Source of the DNA: CAYMWF01 sp964394085 [NCBI: uncultured Gemmatimonadota bacterium]
Lineage (GTDB): Bacteria; GCA-2686955; CAYMWF01
Reading direction: 5' to 3'
Assembly: GCA_964394085.1 (NCBI GenBank)
Contig: CAYMWF010000008.1
Coordinates: 37,724 to 101,723, forward strand
Length of the DNA: 64,000 nt
A program made the position numbers and the translations under genes. Below are positions 17,758 through 26,956 of this stretch, piece after piece. The notes under the pieces are model-generated. The model made no database searches. It was not told the origin of the DNA and was given only the letters and a program-made list of their open reading frames with translations. How positions within the stretch are numbered: position 1 is the first letter of the stretch; each line of letters starts with the position of its first letter.

Positions 17758-17792
17758 GCCGGATAAACGACCGGCGTTTTGACGCGCGTCAA
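17758..17792. terminator. Possible bidirectional terminator between convergent genes
   Basis: GCCGG (17758-17762), an 8-base loop and CCGGC (17771-17775) are followed by GTTTTG. Right after it is a perfect 14-bp palindrome TTGACGCGCGTCAA (17779-17792) that overlaps the stop codon of the convergent GNAT gene. The U-run is short. Confidence 0.4.
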
Positions 17793-18886
17793 ATAACCTT
17801 GGGATCGGCGAACCCCCGGCAGATATAATAATTGGCGGGATCCAACACGAAATCTCTATCCATGGTTACCGGGAGATGGATCAGCAGGGGATATTTTGTG
17901 CTTCGGCCCGGAAGAAAACCGAAACTCCTGAATAGCTTCTTGAATTCCGGATTGTAGCTTTCAAACACCTTCACCAGGAAGGCCTTTCTCCTTCGCGCTC
18001 TCCTTACTCCGTTCGCCAGAATGAATTTATAAGTTTCGCTGTCATCTCTTGCAGCGAGGAACTCAACTATCGCGCAAACCGTCACCCCTCGCGAGAGATA
18101 TTCCTCGAATATGAGGAATCCCGCGACCTTCCCATTTTTCCTGACGAGAAACGGCGTATAATCCCGAACCGGGGAATCAACATATCTCCAGTTGAGGTAC
18201 TTGTGGTCGTAATCCAGGATTATCATGTCGTCGTATCCGGACTTCACACCGGCGAACCATTCATCGAAACTCTCGTCGAACCTGGAAACCCGTTCAGCCG
18301 TATAACCTTTTTGGATAAATCCTCTGTTGAGAAGCGTAAGAGCTTTGTCTCCCAGCGTGTACAGTTTATTCGCCAGCGGTCGAAGCGGTTTGAAAGGAAT
18401 AACCGGGTCTATTCTGAGAGCCTTGACGACGAGTCCGTAGCTGCCCGGAACATCCGTTATATCCGTCCGGCTGTCTCTTGATTTGAAGTATAACGGCAGC
18501 GTCGACTCGATCGGAAAACCGCAGCCCCACATGTGCTGCGCTTTCATCCTTTCCGAAAACCGGGCTGAAATCCCCGTCGTCCTGAGCTCTTCATCCAGGG
18601 AGACGCTTCCCCACCAGGAAATCCGCATCTCTTTCCCTTTGAAAAGCATGTTGACCGGGGTTGAGAGACTTATCCCCAGCACCTTCTCCTCGTCGGTGAA
18701 GATGAAGATCTTCGTCAACTCTCCCCCGGTGAGCGGATTATTGAGGTAAAGCCACTCGAACATCTTCTTTTTTTCAATGGCTTGGTCCGGCCCCCAGATC
18801 CGAGTCATATGCTCGAAGATCATATCCTGATCATCCAGCGTCGCATCCCTTAAAGTTATACTTTCCACAGTTTTTTCCGTTATCAT
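17789..18886 (-). CDS. GNAT-fold acyltransferase-like protein
   Basis: This 365-residue protein begins ITLRDATLDDQDMIFEHM, like a GNAT N-acetyltransferase. The segment EKVLGISLSTPVNMLFKGKEMRISWWGSVSLDEELRTTGISARF fits the acetyl-CoA-binding strand 4/helix 3 area, although the classical R/Q-x-x-G-x-G/A loop is degenerate (ELRTTGISARF). A second half (about 200-365) repeats a GNAT-like pattern, with YLNWRYVDSP as in sugar- or peptide-modifying GNATs of surface-polysaccharide loci. AAGG lies 7 bases before the ATG. The acceptor is unknown. Confidence 0.6.
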   Translation of the reverse strand: MITEKTVESITLRDATLDDQDMIFEHMTRIWGPDQAIEKKKMFEWLYLNNPLTGGELTKIFIFTDEEKVLGISLSTPVNMLFKGKEMRISWWGSVSLDEELRTTGISARFSERMKAQHMWGCGFPIESTLPLYFKSRDSRTDITDVPGSYGLVVKALRIDPVIPFKPLRPLANKLYTLGDKALTLLNRGFIQKGYTAERVSRFDESFDEWFAGVKSGYDDMIILDYDHKYLNWRYVDSPVRDYTPFLVRKNGKVAGFLIFEEYLSRGVTVCAIVEFLAARDDSETYKFILANGVRRARRRKAFLVKVFESYNPEFKKLFRSFGFLPGRSTKYPLLIHLPVTMDRDFVLDPANYYICRGFADPKVI

Positions 18887-19086
18887 TAGCGAACCTTTCG
18901 AAGAGTCACATATCGAAGACGGAACATTAAGTTTAATCTACTTATAATACTTATGCAAATTTTGCTGCTTGAACCACTTCGACGCTGCTCAGCAAAAGTC
19001 ATTATTATTTTGAAAATTCACGGGCAAGGCATCACGGCGGCAGCATTGAATTTCGGATTTTCCCCAAACCCTGGTGTCATTTCGAA

Positions 19087-19494
19087 TTATCGGGGAGACG
19101 GTTCGTTACCGCTTCTCGCCTTCAGTTCCGAACCGCGGACGATCACGAAAGCGATCAATGCGAACATGAAAAACACGAGCAGCATCCAGGAAAGCCCGAT
19201 AAGCGAACCTATGATCGTCCGGTATATCTCGAGAATCCAGCGATTCGCGTTGAGAACAAGAACCTCCATATCCTTCGAAGGACTTATATATTTTTCAAGG
19301 TCCCATATTCTCACACCCGAAGAAATCCCGACCACGTAAATGGCGAAATGAAGGTATTTCACCCAGGCCGCGCTGATATCATCAGATATGATCCGGTTAA
19401 GGATTTTCCTGATCGGAGTCGAAAAAATCCGGGACACGACTAAAGAGACGGTCAGCGCTATCGCGAAGGTCAGACCGAGTAAAGCAACGAACAT
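19087..19494 (-). CDS. Small membrane protein, unknown
   Basis: This 135-residue protein has an N-terminal transmembrane segment (MFVALLGLTFAIALTVSLVV), a middle segment (YLHFAIYVVGISSGVRIW) and a C-terminal one (GLSWMLLVFFMFALIAFVIV). A soluble stretch with EKYISPSKDMEVL lies between the second and third. The start is supported by GAGGAG 6 bases upstream. I do not recognise the family. It stands alone between the GNAT gene and a repeat element. Confidence 0.7.
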   Translation of the reverse strand: MFVALLGLTFAIALTVSLVVSRIFSTPIRKILNRIISDDISAAWVKYLHFAIYVVGISSGVRIWDLEKYISPSKDMEVLVLNANRWILEIYRTIIGSLIGLSWMLLVFFMFALIAFVIVRGSELKARSGNEPSPR

Positions 19495-19717
19495 CTGTTT
19501 CTCCTCAGGGATGGCGAGAGATGTTACCTGATTCTGTCGGGGCTCTGCAGGCGGATTTCCGGAAAGTTCTACCTGTTCAATCCGGAAGAATAAACTATCC
19601 GGGAGATAGACCGGGATATCAAGTTCTAATTGCAGGTTTCAGAGTTACTTGAACACGCGGCGGCGATTTTGTTCGAGTCGGGAAATTGCCCCCATGAATA
19701 CCGGCACGTTCCAGGCG
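19495..19717. other. Intergenic sequence upstream of the MITE-like element
   Basis: Nothing recognisable is seen in this stretch apart from the Shine-Dalgarno of the neighbouring minus-strand gene. Confidence 0.4.
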
Positions 19718-20079
19718 GTGAGGGAGCGTCTTCCCGCCCGGCGGAGCACGCTGCGTCATCCGGCTCTGCTAACCCTCGCTCCGGGAAGCGCTGAAACTCG
19801 CTGTTCCCTTCCCGCGCTGCTCGCATTCGTTCGCAGCTGCCCGCCCCCCCGCAGCTCAAACATCAGCGCTTCTGATCCCTCCCAACCCGCTGGTCGCACA
19901 CGCTCCCAGTCCCAGCCCTACTCGGGAAGTGTCGCCCCGTCCTCCCCATGTTTCCGGCAAGGTATATTCAGGCATATCAAGAAGAATAAAGAAGGAACAC
20001 GTGTTCCAAAAGTTTCTTGTCAGAACCCCACCCGGATGACTCCGAAGAAAGTCCGCCGGGCAGAAAGACGCTCCCTCAC
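19718..20079. mobile_element. MITE-like element, copy A
   Basis: The ends are inverted repeats of about 28 bp: GTGAGGGAGCGTCTTCCCGC... at 19718-19745, and at 20052-20079 a sequence whose reverse complement is GTGAGGGAGCGTCTTTCTGC... The outer parts also share GTCATCCGG/CCGGATGAC. It has no coding capacity. A 14-bp palindrome GGAACACGTGTTCC lies inside at 19993-20006. A diverged second copy in inverted orientation is at about 26301-26635. No convincing target-site duplication was found. Confidence 0.7.
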
Positions 20080-20616
20080 CATCTCCACTGTGTCGGGAAC
20101 CGGAGGGGAAGGAGAATGAGTTTGCGAACGCGGAGTTGTCGGATAAAATTTGTGCATCAAAGCATTCTCATCCAGTTCCGGTTCCAACTGCCGGCTCAAC
20201 CCGGTCGCTTCCGACCGATACAATAAGAAAGTTAGAGGCCGGCATTGCCGGATATCCTGCGTCATTTCGCTCTTTAGGAACTGAGGTCCGATCAATGATC
20301 GGTGGTGATCGATTTATAGTGAAACGGAAATTTCGCCATAATAACGAACCTTTTTAGTCACTGAAAAATCCTTCTTGACTTCCCTGCGGTAATTTACGAT
20401 GAGGCAATCCCTCGCTAACAATACAAAAAGTTCGAGTTGCGCTGAGACTTTCAAAAGCTGGGAGTTGAAACGGCGATTCCTGTCTGTAATACCGCGAAAG
20501 CGGTGAGGGGTCCACAGGCGCGTCATATGATGAATGACGCGGTTTCCGTTCGGCATTTTCAGGAATTCGGAATAATCCGGTGGCGGAAAAAGAAAAAAAA
20601 AGGTATTAACGGTCAG
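20080..20616. other. Intergenic region upstream of the metal-exporter-like gene
   Basis: No gene is supported. A perfect 8-bp inverted repeat, CGCGTCAT (20519-20526) and ATGACGCG (20534-20541), lies about 76 bases before the start and could be an operator or an mRNA hairpin. Confidence 0.4.
20519..20541. promoter_or_regulatory. Inverted repeat, possible operator
   Basis: CGCGTCAT, 7 bases, ATGACGCG: perfect 8-bp arms upstream of a putative metal exporter. A metal-responsive repressor site would fit the gene, but no regulator is nearby. Confidence 0.35.
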
Positions 20617-21540
20617 ATGGATATGCACGATGAACATATGAGGGAACCGGCTGCGGCCCTGCTGACTCATGCACTGACCCATACCTTCGAGATCCTTTTC
20701 ATCGTATTCATCCTCATGGTGGTTGTCGAACTTCTCGAACTTCGGTTCAGCAGAGGGATAAGCAGGAACCTGACAGGCAGGAAAGGAGCCCAGTTTCTGT
20801 TCTGTTCATTTCTGGGTATCCTGCCGGGCTGCACGGGAACTTTTTTTTCAGGTTCGATGTACATGGCCGGTCTTATAGGGTTCGGCGGAATAACCGCGAC
20901 CATGATATCCACCAGCGGCGACGAAGCGTTCGTCCTTATTTCCGCGGCGCTTGATCCGGCCAGTCCGGTGAACCTTCGAACCGTTTTCTCGCTTTTCGGC
21001 GTTCTGTTCGTTCTCGGCATCGCCGGGGGTTTTCTCGCCGAGCTTTTCGTGCGGGTTACGGGAATGAAAATCTCGTCGAAATGTTTGATTGAGCACCATG
21101 ACGATAATCATGGGGATGCTTCGGATGTCGAAGGATGGCCCGAGCCCGCCCACTTCCTGAAAGAGCATGTTTTCGGACATATAATCAAACGGCATCTTCC
21201 GAAGATCTTTCTCTGGCTGTTCGCAAGCCTGGCGGCCATCGAAGTGATAAACGATTCTTTCGATCTTCAGCGCGTGCTTACCGAGAACAAGTTTCTGCTT
21301 CTGCTTCTGGCCGCCGTCGTGGGCACCCTGCCGGTGTCGGGGCCGAACCTCGTATTCATTTCTCTGTTCGCCGAATCCTGCATACCGTTTTCGGTGCTCC
21401 TTACGAATTCGATCGTGCAGGACGGGCACGGTCTTCTGCCTCTCCTCGGATACTCACTTGATGACAGCGTCAAGATAAAGGTGTTCAACCTGCTGTACGG
21501 ACTTCTTGTAGGAGGAATCATATTCGCGACCGGTTTCTGA
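20617..21540 (+). CDS. Putative polytopic heavy-metal exporter (ArsP_2/PF11449-like)
   Basis: This ~307-residue inner-membrane protein has about eight hydrophobic segments. ILPGCTGTFFSGSMYMAGLIGFGG and ISTSGDEAFVLISAA are the Cys- and acid-containing motifs of the PF11449 putative metal-exporter family. A His/Asp-rich loop (IEHHDDNHGD) sits in mid-protein, and the final third repeats a PVSGPNLVFISLFAES motif. The start at 20617 (MDMHDEHMREP) is chosen because it removes an unlikely basic tract; upstream ATGs remain possible. The transported ion is unknown; Mn, As and other metals have been proposed for relatives. Confidence 0.65.
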   Translation: MDMHDEHMREPAAALLTHALTHTFEILFIVFILMVVVELLELRFSRGISRNLTGRKGAQFLFCSFLGILPGCTGTFFSGSMYMAGLIGFGGITATMISTSGDEAFVLISAALDPASPVNLRTVFSLFGVLFVLGIAGGFLAELFVRVTGMKISSKCLIEHHDDNHGDASDVEGWPEPAHFLKEHVFGHIIKRHLPKIFLWLFASLAAIEVINDSFDLQRVLTENKFLLLLLAAVVGTLPVSGPNLVFISLFAESCIPFSVLLTNSIVQDGHGLLPLLGYSLDDSVKIKVFNLLYGLLVGGIIFATGF

Positions 21541-21564
21541 ACTTGTATTCACTGAAAACTCCAC

Positions 21565-23478
21565 ATGACGAAGAAAAGAGCCGCATCACCCGCAAAATAT
21601 TTATGCCTTTTCCTGTTTTTCACGTTTCTTCTGTGGGCATTCCCCGATTTTTTCATTTCAACTAAACACTCGAAAAAAACAATTTTCCGCGGTGTGATAA
21701 TCCTGCTGTCTGTTGCGTATTTTATCGAGGCAGGCCTCTCCATTCTGGTGAGAAGGATCCTGAAGAACGGTTCATATTGCAGAATCGATACGTATCCGCT
21801 TCTTCCCCTGAAGCTTGTCGCCTTACTGTCGCTGCAAACGATATTCGACATGCCGATTTCCGCCTTTCTCTGGGTTTCGATCTGGCTTTTACTGGTTGAT
21901 TCCGCCCTGCTTCTTCTCCCCGCGGCGCATACCGGAAGAACCGCGCCGGAAAAATTCGGAACGAAACCCGTTCTGATCACCGGTATACTGCTGTATACGG
22001 TCATGGCGGCGCCGGCGGTTCTGATTTTCGTGAAACACCATGGTTATCAGCCGCTCACCTCGGTGATGGTTGTCGCTCTTCCCCTGATCATCCTCTGTTC
22101 GACCTATCTGCCCGGCGGCGGCAGAGAGGGTTTTTCTTTCATCCTGGCTGTTTCCCAGGGAGCGGTTTACCCATTTCTGCCGTCCTGTTCCGATAACTCC
22201 TTTTTCCCCGTTTTTCTTCTTTTGCTGTTCTTCCCCTGGGCGTTTCTGATTGTGTCCGGAAGAATAGCCGGCGGTAAGAGCAATCCGACGGCTTTCCGGG
22301 TTACATTCCCGTTGATTTGTCTTTTCTGCCTCGGCGCTCTCGAAACTTTTCTGAGAACGAACGACTTTACCGACAATTACTTCTCCCAGCGGTCGGTCCT
22401 CAGGGCTCACATCCTTTCCGGCGAACATTCCGACCTGGCGGTGCATGTAGACTGGCAGTGGGTTTATTTTCTGAATAATTATACCAATATATTCGACCAG
22501 TTCAGCCCTGGAGATTCTGTTGAGGTCGGAATATCGATGGGGATACCCGGCAGTCGCAAGACATATGGAAAAAGGAAGGATGACGGCGTCTACAGAATAA
22601 TCTGCCTGGGAAGTTCTTCCACTTACGGAATGGGAGCGACCACACCCGACAGCACCTACCCCGCGTTACTCGACAGGATACTCAACGATGGTTCGGATAC
22701 GAAAATCGAAGTTATCAATGGAGGAGTTCCAGGCATCGCCTTCACCCCGTGCGTCATCTACCTCGAGGAGGTGCTTTTTCTGCTGGATCCCGATCTCGTT
22801 ATCGTCTATTTCGGTTTTAACAGCGACAGCCCAAGGCTGGGTGAAATCTGGACGGACCTGAGCGCCCGGATCCCGGCTGATTTCAGCGGTGAGGATGTTT
22901 CAGGCCTCTTATTCCATCTGAAGTACAGGTTGAAGAATCCCCATATCCAAGCAGCCGTTAAATCCCTCATGTCTTTTCACACGTTTAACATGCTGCAGAA
23001 AGTATTGGATTATCCGGCCGCGATACTGCGGCAAACCGCCCCAGCTCCGAATACGAGTCCGGATGATCCGGGACCCATCTCGGAAATCCCTCTCCGGCTC
23101 ATCGATTTTTGCCTTGAACGGGGGGTGAAACTTCTTCTCATTCCCGAGCTTTCTTATTCAGCGGTCATGGAGAACACCGATCCGCATAGATATTTCGGTA
23201 TTTTTTCATCCGTAACAGAAGAGTCTGCAAGTCGGGAGGTCCGTTGCCTGGATCTTCGTGAAACTTTCCGCCGCCATCTCTATTCTCTGCCGGCGGATGG
23301 AAGGGAGGAATTTTTTCCGGGGGCAATGCATATGCACAATGAAGGATACGCCCTCCTTGCGAAGACGATTGCGGAATATCTTTTTGAAGCGTTTGATCTT
23401 CCGACTCAAAAGGATGTGTCGAGGATAAGACCTTCCCAAGGCAGCAGCTCTATCCCGCTGTCTTCGATCGGATCGTGA
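21565..23478 (+). CDS. Polytopic membrane protein with C-terminal SGNH-hydrolase domain
   Basis: The first ~270 of 637 residues contain about eight transmembrane segments. From about residue 345 an SGNH/GDSL-like domain follows: IICLGSSSTYGMGA (block I), NGGVPGIAF (block II), IVYFGFNSD (block III) and AMHMHNEGY (block V His). The Asp three residues before that His is not evident. It may deacylate or acylate a surface polymer at the periplasmic face. It starts 24 bp after the metal-exporter gene, and its last 24 codons overlap the end of the convergent GH13 gene by 73 bp. Confidence 0.7.
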   Translation: MTKKRAASPAKYLCLFLFFTFLLWAFPDFFISTKHSKKTIFRGVIILLSVAYFIEAGLSILVRRILKNGSYCRIDTYPLLPLKLVALLSLQTIFDMPISAFLWVSIWLLLVDSALLLLPAAHTGRTAPEKFGTKPVLITGILLYTVMAAPAVLIFVKHHGYQPLTSVMVVALPLIILCSTYLPGGGREGFSFILAVSQGAVYPFLPSCSDNSFFPVFLLLLFFPWAFLIVSGRIAGGKSNPTAFRVTFPLICLFCLGALETFLRTNDFTDNYFSQRSVLRAHILSGEHSDLAVHVDWQWVYFLNNYTNIFDQFSPGDSVEVGISMGIPGSRKTYGKRKDDGVYRIICLGSSSTYGMGATTPDSTYPALLDRILNDGSDTKIEVINGGVPGIAFTPCVIYLEEVLFLLDPDLVIVYFGFNSDSPRLGEIWTDLSARIPADFSGEDVSGLLFHLKYRLKNPHIQAAVKSLMSFHTFNMLQKVLDYPAAILRQTAPAPNTSPDDPGPISEIPLRLIDFCLERGVKLLLIPELSYSAVMENTDPHRYFGIFSSVTEESASREVRCLDLRETFRRHLYSLPADGREEFFPGAMHMHNEGYALLAKTIAEYLFEAFDLPTQKDVSRIRPSQGSSSIPLSSIGS

Positions 23479-25124
23479 TCGGGCTCTGTGGAGAAGAGCC
23501 TGGACAGCCCGGCACCCTCACGGGCTGCGAAACGTTTTCGGTTACTGAAGTTCAGAAGCACGAGGCTCGTTTCGAAGGCTTCGTTTCCGCTTTCGCCGCG
23601 GTCTTCCCGAAGGTATCCGAGAACTCCCTTCGGCAGCTCTCGTTCCGGCAGCAACCGGAGAGAGCCTTCCCGGAGAGACTTCCGCGATTCGCGCAGTCCG
23701 AGCAGGCCGCGATAGCAGTTCAGCAGCGAACCCGGATCTTTCCTCATGGTTTCGACATTCCGCCTGGTGAAGGAGCGTGTGACCGGAAGCCAGGGCTGAA
23801 CACCGGCCGGACAGAACCCGGCGTTTTCAGTGCCGTTCCACTGCATCGGTGTGCGGCATTCATCCCGGTTGATCGAATCTCCCATCCTGCGCATAAGATC
23901 GGCGAGAACCTGGGGCAGGCGCCTGTATTTTTCTGCCAGGGGATCGAGGGCTTCTTTCAGCGGGATGGGAAGCTGGGGAATTCCGGTTTCTTCACCGTAA
24001 TAGATGAAAGGAATGCCGCGCACGGAAAGCTGGAACGCTGTAAGCAGCTTCGCTTTGTCGAGATTGTCGCCGAGTTTCGAGATATATCGTTTCCTGTCGT
24101 GGTTGCCGAACACCCAGGTCGGCGAAAAGGGTTCCGGAAACATCGACTCGAATTCGAGGATGAGTTTGCGGAATGAAGCCGCCGAAAACCGGGCGCCGAG
24201 GGCTTTGAAGAGGAAGACCGAATGCAGGCCGTCCGCCCGTTCACCGCAGTATTTTTTCAGTGTCTGCATTCTGCCGAAGACTTCACCGACCAGGAACCGG
24301 GGAGGGTCGCTGAATTCGTCCAGCACGCCGCGAAGCTCTTTCGAGAAGCGGAATACGTCGGGATGATTGAGGGTGTACTTCGGGTTCGAAAAGAACCCTT
24401 CGCCGGTTTCCCCGGGGATTGGTCTCCAGGATCTCGGGTTGTTCCTGAAAGAACTGTCCTTGAAAACCGCGTTGATGATATCGAGGCGGAAACCGTCCAC
24501 GCCTTTCCGGAGCCAGAAGCGGACGATGTCGAACATCGCTTCTTTCACAGCCGGGTTCCGGTAGTTGAGATCGGGCTGGAACGGTAGAAACGAAGCCCAG
24601 TACCATTGCCCCGTCCGCTCGTCCCGGTGCCAGCCTGAGCCGCCGATCATCGACAGCCAGTTGTTCGGCGGTTTTCCGCCGCCGGATCCTCTTCCGTCCC
24701 GCCAGATGTACCAGTCGCGTTTCGGATTATCTTTCGATGATCGGGATTCCCTGAACCAGCGGTGCTCGTCCGAGGTGTGATTCATCACCATGTCGAATAC
24801 GACCTTCTTCCCCCTGGCATGCAGCTCGGAGATTAGGTTTTCACACTGCTCCATCGTTCCGTATTCAGGGGCGACTGCCGTGAAATCCGAGATGTCGTAT
24901 CCGAAATCACCTTGCGGTGATTCGAAGAAAGGGGAGAGCCAGATCGTCTCGACACCGAGATCGTCCAGATAATCGAGGTTCGACAGGATGCCGCCCAGGT
25001 CGCCGATTCCGTCTCCGTTCGAGTCGGCGAACGACCTCGGATAGATCTGGTAGACCGCTGTCTTTTTCCACCAGGGCGCCTGCCTGTCGACGGGATGCCG
25101 GGAGTATTCTCTTCCTCGTTCCAA
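23406..25124 (-). CDS. GH13 alpha-glucosidase (oligo-1,6-glucosidase-like)
   Basis: This 572-residue cytoplasmic enzyme would hydrolyse alpha-linked glucose oligosaccharides. WWKKTAVYQIYPRSFADSNGDG and DGIGDLGGI are the family opening; VVFDMVMNHTSDEH is region I. GVDGFRLDIINAV carries the nucleophile Asp, FLVGEVFG the acid Glu, and VFGNHDRKR the third Asp. A TTG start is indicated: GGAG lies 6 bases before it and no in-frame ATG is close. The 3' end overlaps the convergent SGNH gene by 73 bp. Confidence 0.9.
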   Translation of the reverse strand: MERGREYSRHPVDRQAPWWKKTAVYQIYPRSFADSNGDGIGDLGGILSNLDYLDDLGVETIWLSPFFESPQGDFGYDISDFTAVAPEYGTMEQCENLISELHARGKKVVFDMVMNHTSDEHRWFRESRSSKDNPKRDWYIWRDGRGSGGGKPPNNWLSMIGGSGWHRDERTGQWYWASFLPFQPDLNYRNPAVKEAMFDIVRFWLRKGVDGFRLDIINAVFKDSSFRNNPRSWRPIPGETGEGFFSNPKYTLNHPDVFRFSKELRGVLDEFSDPPRFLVGEVFGRMQTLKKYCGERADGLHSVFLFKALGARFSAASFRKLILEFESMFPEPFSPTWVFGNHDRKRYISKLGDNLDKAKLLTAFQLSVRGIPFIYYGEETGIPQLPIPLKEALDPLAEKYRRLPQVLADLMRRMGDSINRDECRTPMQWNGTENAGFCPAGVQPWLPVTRSFTRRNVETMRKDPGSLLNCYRGLLGLRESRKSLREGSLRLLPERELPKGVLGYLREDRGESGNEAFETSLVLLNFSNRKRFAAREGAGLSRLFSTEPDHDPIEDSGIELLPWEGLILDTSF

Positions 25125-25232
25125 TTACTTCTCCAGGCTGTCTTTATTCTCGGGGGAAGGCGCGACCGCGGGGCAACCCGCTCTTGTTCACCGGATCGGT
25201 ATTGCCCCGCGACGGTTCCGGCAGGAGTGCTT

Positions 25233-26009
25233 CTACCCTCCGTCAGATGACGTGGAATTGTCGAGCCACTGTCTCAGAAACTTGCCGTAGGCGGACCCGA
25301 GGATCATGGACACATCGTTATGCCCGGCGCCGGGAACCATGTAGAGCTCCTTCGGTTCAGGCGCCAGTTCGAACAGGCTTCGTCCTTCTTCCGGAGGGAT
25401 GATCTCGTCTACCTCACCGTGTATGACGAGGAGCGGTGTCTTGACCGACTCTATACGAAGATATGTCTCGTATCGCTCGGAGCGCAGAACCGACCCCGCC
25501 GGAACCATGGGGAGAAGCCGTTTCGCCACGTGGGGAACCGACCGGAATGTCGATTCGAGCACCAGTCCCCGGACTTTTCGCCCGATAATCGTTTCAACCG
25601 CTACGGGACCGCCCAGCGATTTGCCGAAAACAACCACGGAGGCTTCGGGAATTCCGGCTTCGGTGACCAGCCAGTTCAGGCTCGAGCGTCCGGCGGCGTA
25701 CAGGCTCTCCTCTCTTGGAGACCCCGAACTTTTGCCGTATCCCGGATAATCGATGAGCAGCATGCCGCAGTCCATCGGAGCAAATTCATCCCGTATGAGC
25801 GCCCATTCGAAAACGGATTGAGCGTTCCCGTGGAAGAAGAGGATGGTTGGTCGTCCGGAAGGGGCCGGCCAGAACAGACCGTGAACAGTCTCCCCGTCCT
25901 CCGAATTGATCCATACTTCTTCCGCGCCCTCTATATATCCCGGAACCGGGGCGTCCCTGGGTATCCTCAACGGATGATAAAGAAACGAGCGAACGACACT
26001 TTCGAACAT
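25233..26009 (-). CDS. Alpha/beta hydrolase (Bem46/ABHD17-like)
   Basis: This 258-residue protein has the ILFFHGNAQSVFEW oxyanion motif, the nucleophile elbow VVFGKSLGGPVA, the acid in VIHGEVDEIIP and the His in VPGAGHNDV. These are the layout of the Bem46-type serine hydrolases. The N-terminal VVRSFLYHPLRIP may peripherally attach it to a membrane. GGAGGAAATCGA precedes the ATG. It lies 108 bp upstream of the GH13 gene on the same strand. The substrate is unknown. Confidence 0.8.
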   Translation of the reverse strand: MFESVVRSFLYHPLRIPRDAPVPGYIEGAEEVWINSEDGETVHGLFWPAPSGRPTILFFHGNAQSVFEWALIRDEFAPMDCGMLLIDYPGYGKSSGSPREESLYAAGRSSLNWLVTEAGIPEASVVVFGKSLGGPVAVETIIGRKVRGLVLESTFRSVPHVAKRLLPMVPAGSVLRSERYETYLRIESVKTPLLVIHGEVDEIIPPEEGRSLFELAPEPKELYMVPGAGHNDVSMILGSAYGKFLRQWLDNSTSSDGG

Positions 26010-26300
26010 TCGATTTCCTCCAACTGGGATGCGGATCGAGGTTGGCTACCAGATTTTTCGACCCGCATTCTTTGTTTTGCGGTCCGGCTGCGGTCTCGAA
26101 GGGTTCTTCCGCCTGATGCGCGATATCCGAAGGAACCGGTCATTTTGTCGAAATCAGAATCCGCAGCCGCTGAACTCTCCCGATTCTATATCAGAAAACC
26201 CGGCCGGTAAAGGCAACTCGTTTCTTCAGCTATTTGCGTTGCAGGGTTTTTCTGAGAAGGTCTACCGGGAGCCGCCTCTTTCCACTGCCCCCGTCACCGA
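26010..26300. other. Intergenic sequence left of the MITE-like copy B
   Basis: No supported gene or regulatory structure was seen. Confidence 0.3.
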
Positions 26301-26635
26301 GAAGTTGATGAGGGAGCGTTTTTCTGCCAGGCGGACATATCGGAGTCATCCGGGGAGGGGTTCGGACAACAAGCATTTTAGGAACACGTGTTCCTTTCGA
26401 ATCTTCTGAACCTGGTTGGACACGCCATTACGGAACCAGGGGCATGGAAGGGGCGACACTTCCCGAGAGGAGGATCAGAAGCGCTGATGTTTGAGCTGTT
26501 GGGGGGGGAGCTGCGAGCAGATGCGAGCGGCTCGTGATGGGATGAGCGAGTTTCAGCGCTTCCCGGAACGAGGGATTAGCAGAGCCGGATGACGCGGCGT
26601 GCTCCGCCGGGCGGGAAGACGTTCCCTACCGCTTC
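26301..26635. mobile_element. MITE-like element, copy B (inverted relative to copy A)
   Basis: The left end GAAGTTGATGAGGGAGCGTT and the reverse complement of the right end, GAAGCGGTAGGGAACGT, are related terminal inverted repeats. Both continue into an (A/C)GGCGGA-type segment. The inside shares with copy A, in reverse orientation, GGAACACGTGTTCC (26381-26394), GGGGCGACACTTCCCGAG, ATCAGAAGCGCTGATGTTTG and CAGAGCCGGATGACGC. It is non-coding and has diverged from copy A. Confidence 0.7.
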
Positions 26636-26636
26636 A

Positions 26637-26667
26637 CGATGCTTCCACATCTCCTTGAAAATCAAAT
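26637..26667 (-). repeat. Short dispersed repeat, copy 1
   Basis: CGATGCTTCCACATCTCCTTG followed by ATCAAAT recurs at 26907-26937 with one mismatch in its first 20 bases and a small indel. It directly abuts the MITE-like copy B. Confidence 0.6.
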
Positions 26668-26901
26668 CACTTCCAGGTATAGCAAACAGCTTGATCGCAG
26701 CCTCCAGGTTTACATAATATTTCTTCACATGAGGAAACGGACTGATTCTGAGAGACATAGAAGTTTTTACCGTTGTAGTTTGCGTGGAAGCCAATTCACT
26801 CCTGCTGGAAAGCGCCGATATACAGGGGGGTCAATATCCCTTCTCGAACAGATATCGCTGTCGCATGTTAACGCACTATGGTGGAAATCCGGGATAAATC
26901 G

Positions 26902-26956
26902 ATTTGCGATGCTTCTACATCTCCTTGCCATCAAATGGGTTTCCCGCATCGCAAAT
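26902..26956 (-). repeat. Short dispersed repeat, copy 2, flanked by an 11-bp inverted repeat
   Basis: ATTTGCGATGC (26902-26912) and GCATCGCAAAT (26946-26956) are perfect inverted arms around the second copy of the repeat seen at 26637. The rest of 26668-27226 holds no supported gene. Confidence 0.6.
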
